Source: Corallium rubrum
Lineage: Eukaryota; Cnidaria; Anthozoa; Scleralcyonacea; Coralliidae
Length of the DNA: 64,000 nt
Assembly (NCBI GenBank): GCA_964035015.1
Contig: OZ036008.1
Span: 10,467,692-10,531,691 of the forward strand
Direction of reading: 5' to 3'
The position numbers were made by a program, and so were the translations under genes. The notes beneath the pieces are model-generated. The model was not told where the DNA came from. It did not search any database and saw nothing but the letters and a program-made list of their open reading frames with translations. Numbering within the stretch: the stretch's first letter is position 1; the number at the start of each line of letters is the position of its first letter. Shown here piece by piece: positions 46,023-64,000 of the stretch.

Positions 46023-64000
<17,978 letters not shown>

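Overview
This is a eukaryotic, animal-type window: AT-rich DNA, short GT-AG exons in long introns, and far more repeat than coding sequence. Seven protein-coding loci could be built from splice sites and family signatures. The mix of a secreted AbfB-type beta-trefoil protein, an orphan class A GPCR and exon structures very close to human orthologues suggests a non-bilaterian animal, most plausibly a cnidarian. That identification is an inference and is not proven here.

Layout. 1-3120 (-): 5' part of a secreted AbfB-domain gene running off the left edge. 4855-9059 (+): a diverged p24/TMED2-like cargo receptor gene whose coiled-coil exon is duplicated in tandem. 11252-14546 (+): the orthodox TMED2 orthologue, head-to-tail with the first and sharing its intron positions and phases. 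16404-18165 (-): mitochondrial ribosomal protein MRPL18, head-to-head with 18569-28450 (+), an 18-exon NLE1/Notchless WD40 gene for 60S ribosome maturation. 28451-38148: gene-poor repeats. 38149-39192 (+): intronless class A GPCR with altered core motifs. 42642-45316 (-): small single-pass membrane protein with a very cysteine-rich domain. 46023 to the right edge (+): ERCC6L/PICH SNF2-family DNA translocase; 18 exons are visible and the last is cut by the window end.

Repeats. Satellite-like arrays include a 19-bp AT minisatellite (7.5-8.9 kb), a 1.2-kb pentamer array (9.4-10.6 kb), a 2.7-kb 14-bp array inside NLE1 intron 1, and GTCT, CAAA, TTTA, TTCA and CAR arrays. Long open frames across these arrays are artefacts. 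At least twenty foldback/MITE-like inverted-repeat elements are present, several nested in one another, plus four or more truncated LINE 3' ends and tRNA- or 5S-derived SINEs.

Most interesting: (1) the TMED2-like gene carries two 102-nt, same-phase alternative coiled-coil exons only 35 nt apart, a layout expected to force mutually exclusive splicing. (2) A dispersed repeat in two ERCC6L introns preserves a ~60-codon reading frame with mostly synonymous differences between copies. (3) A GPCR has EQY for DRY and NPLMF for NPxxY. (4) A natural empty-site/filled-site pair dates a LINE insertion. (5) A chimeric tRNA/5S-like Pol III element lies in an ERCC6L intron.
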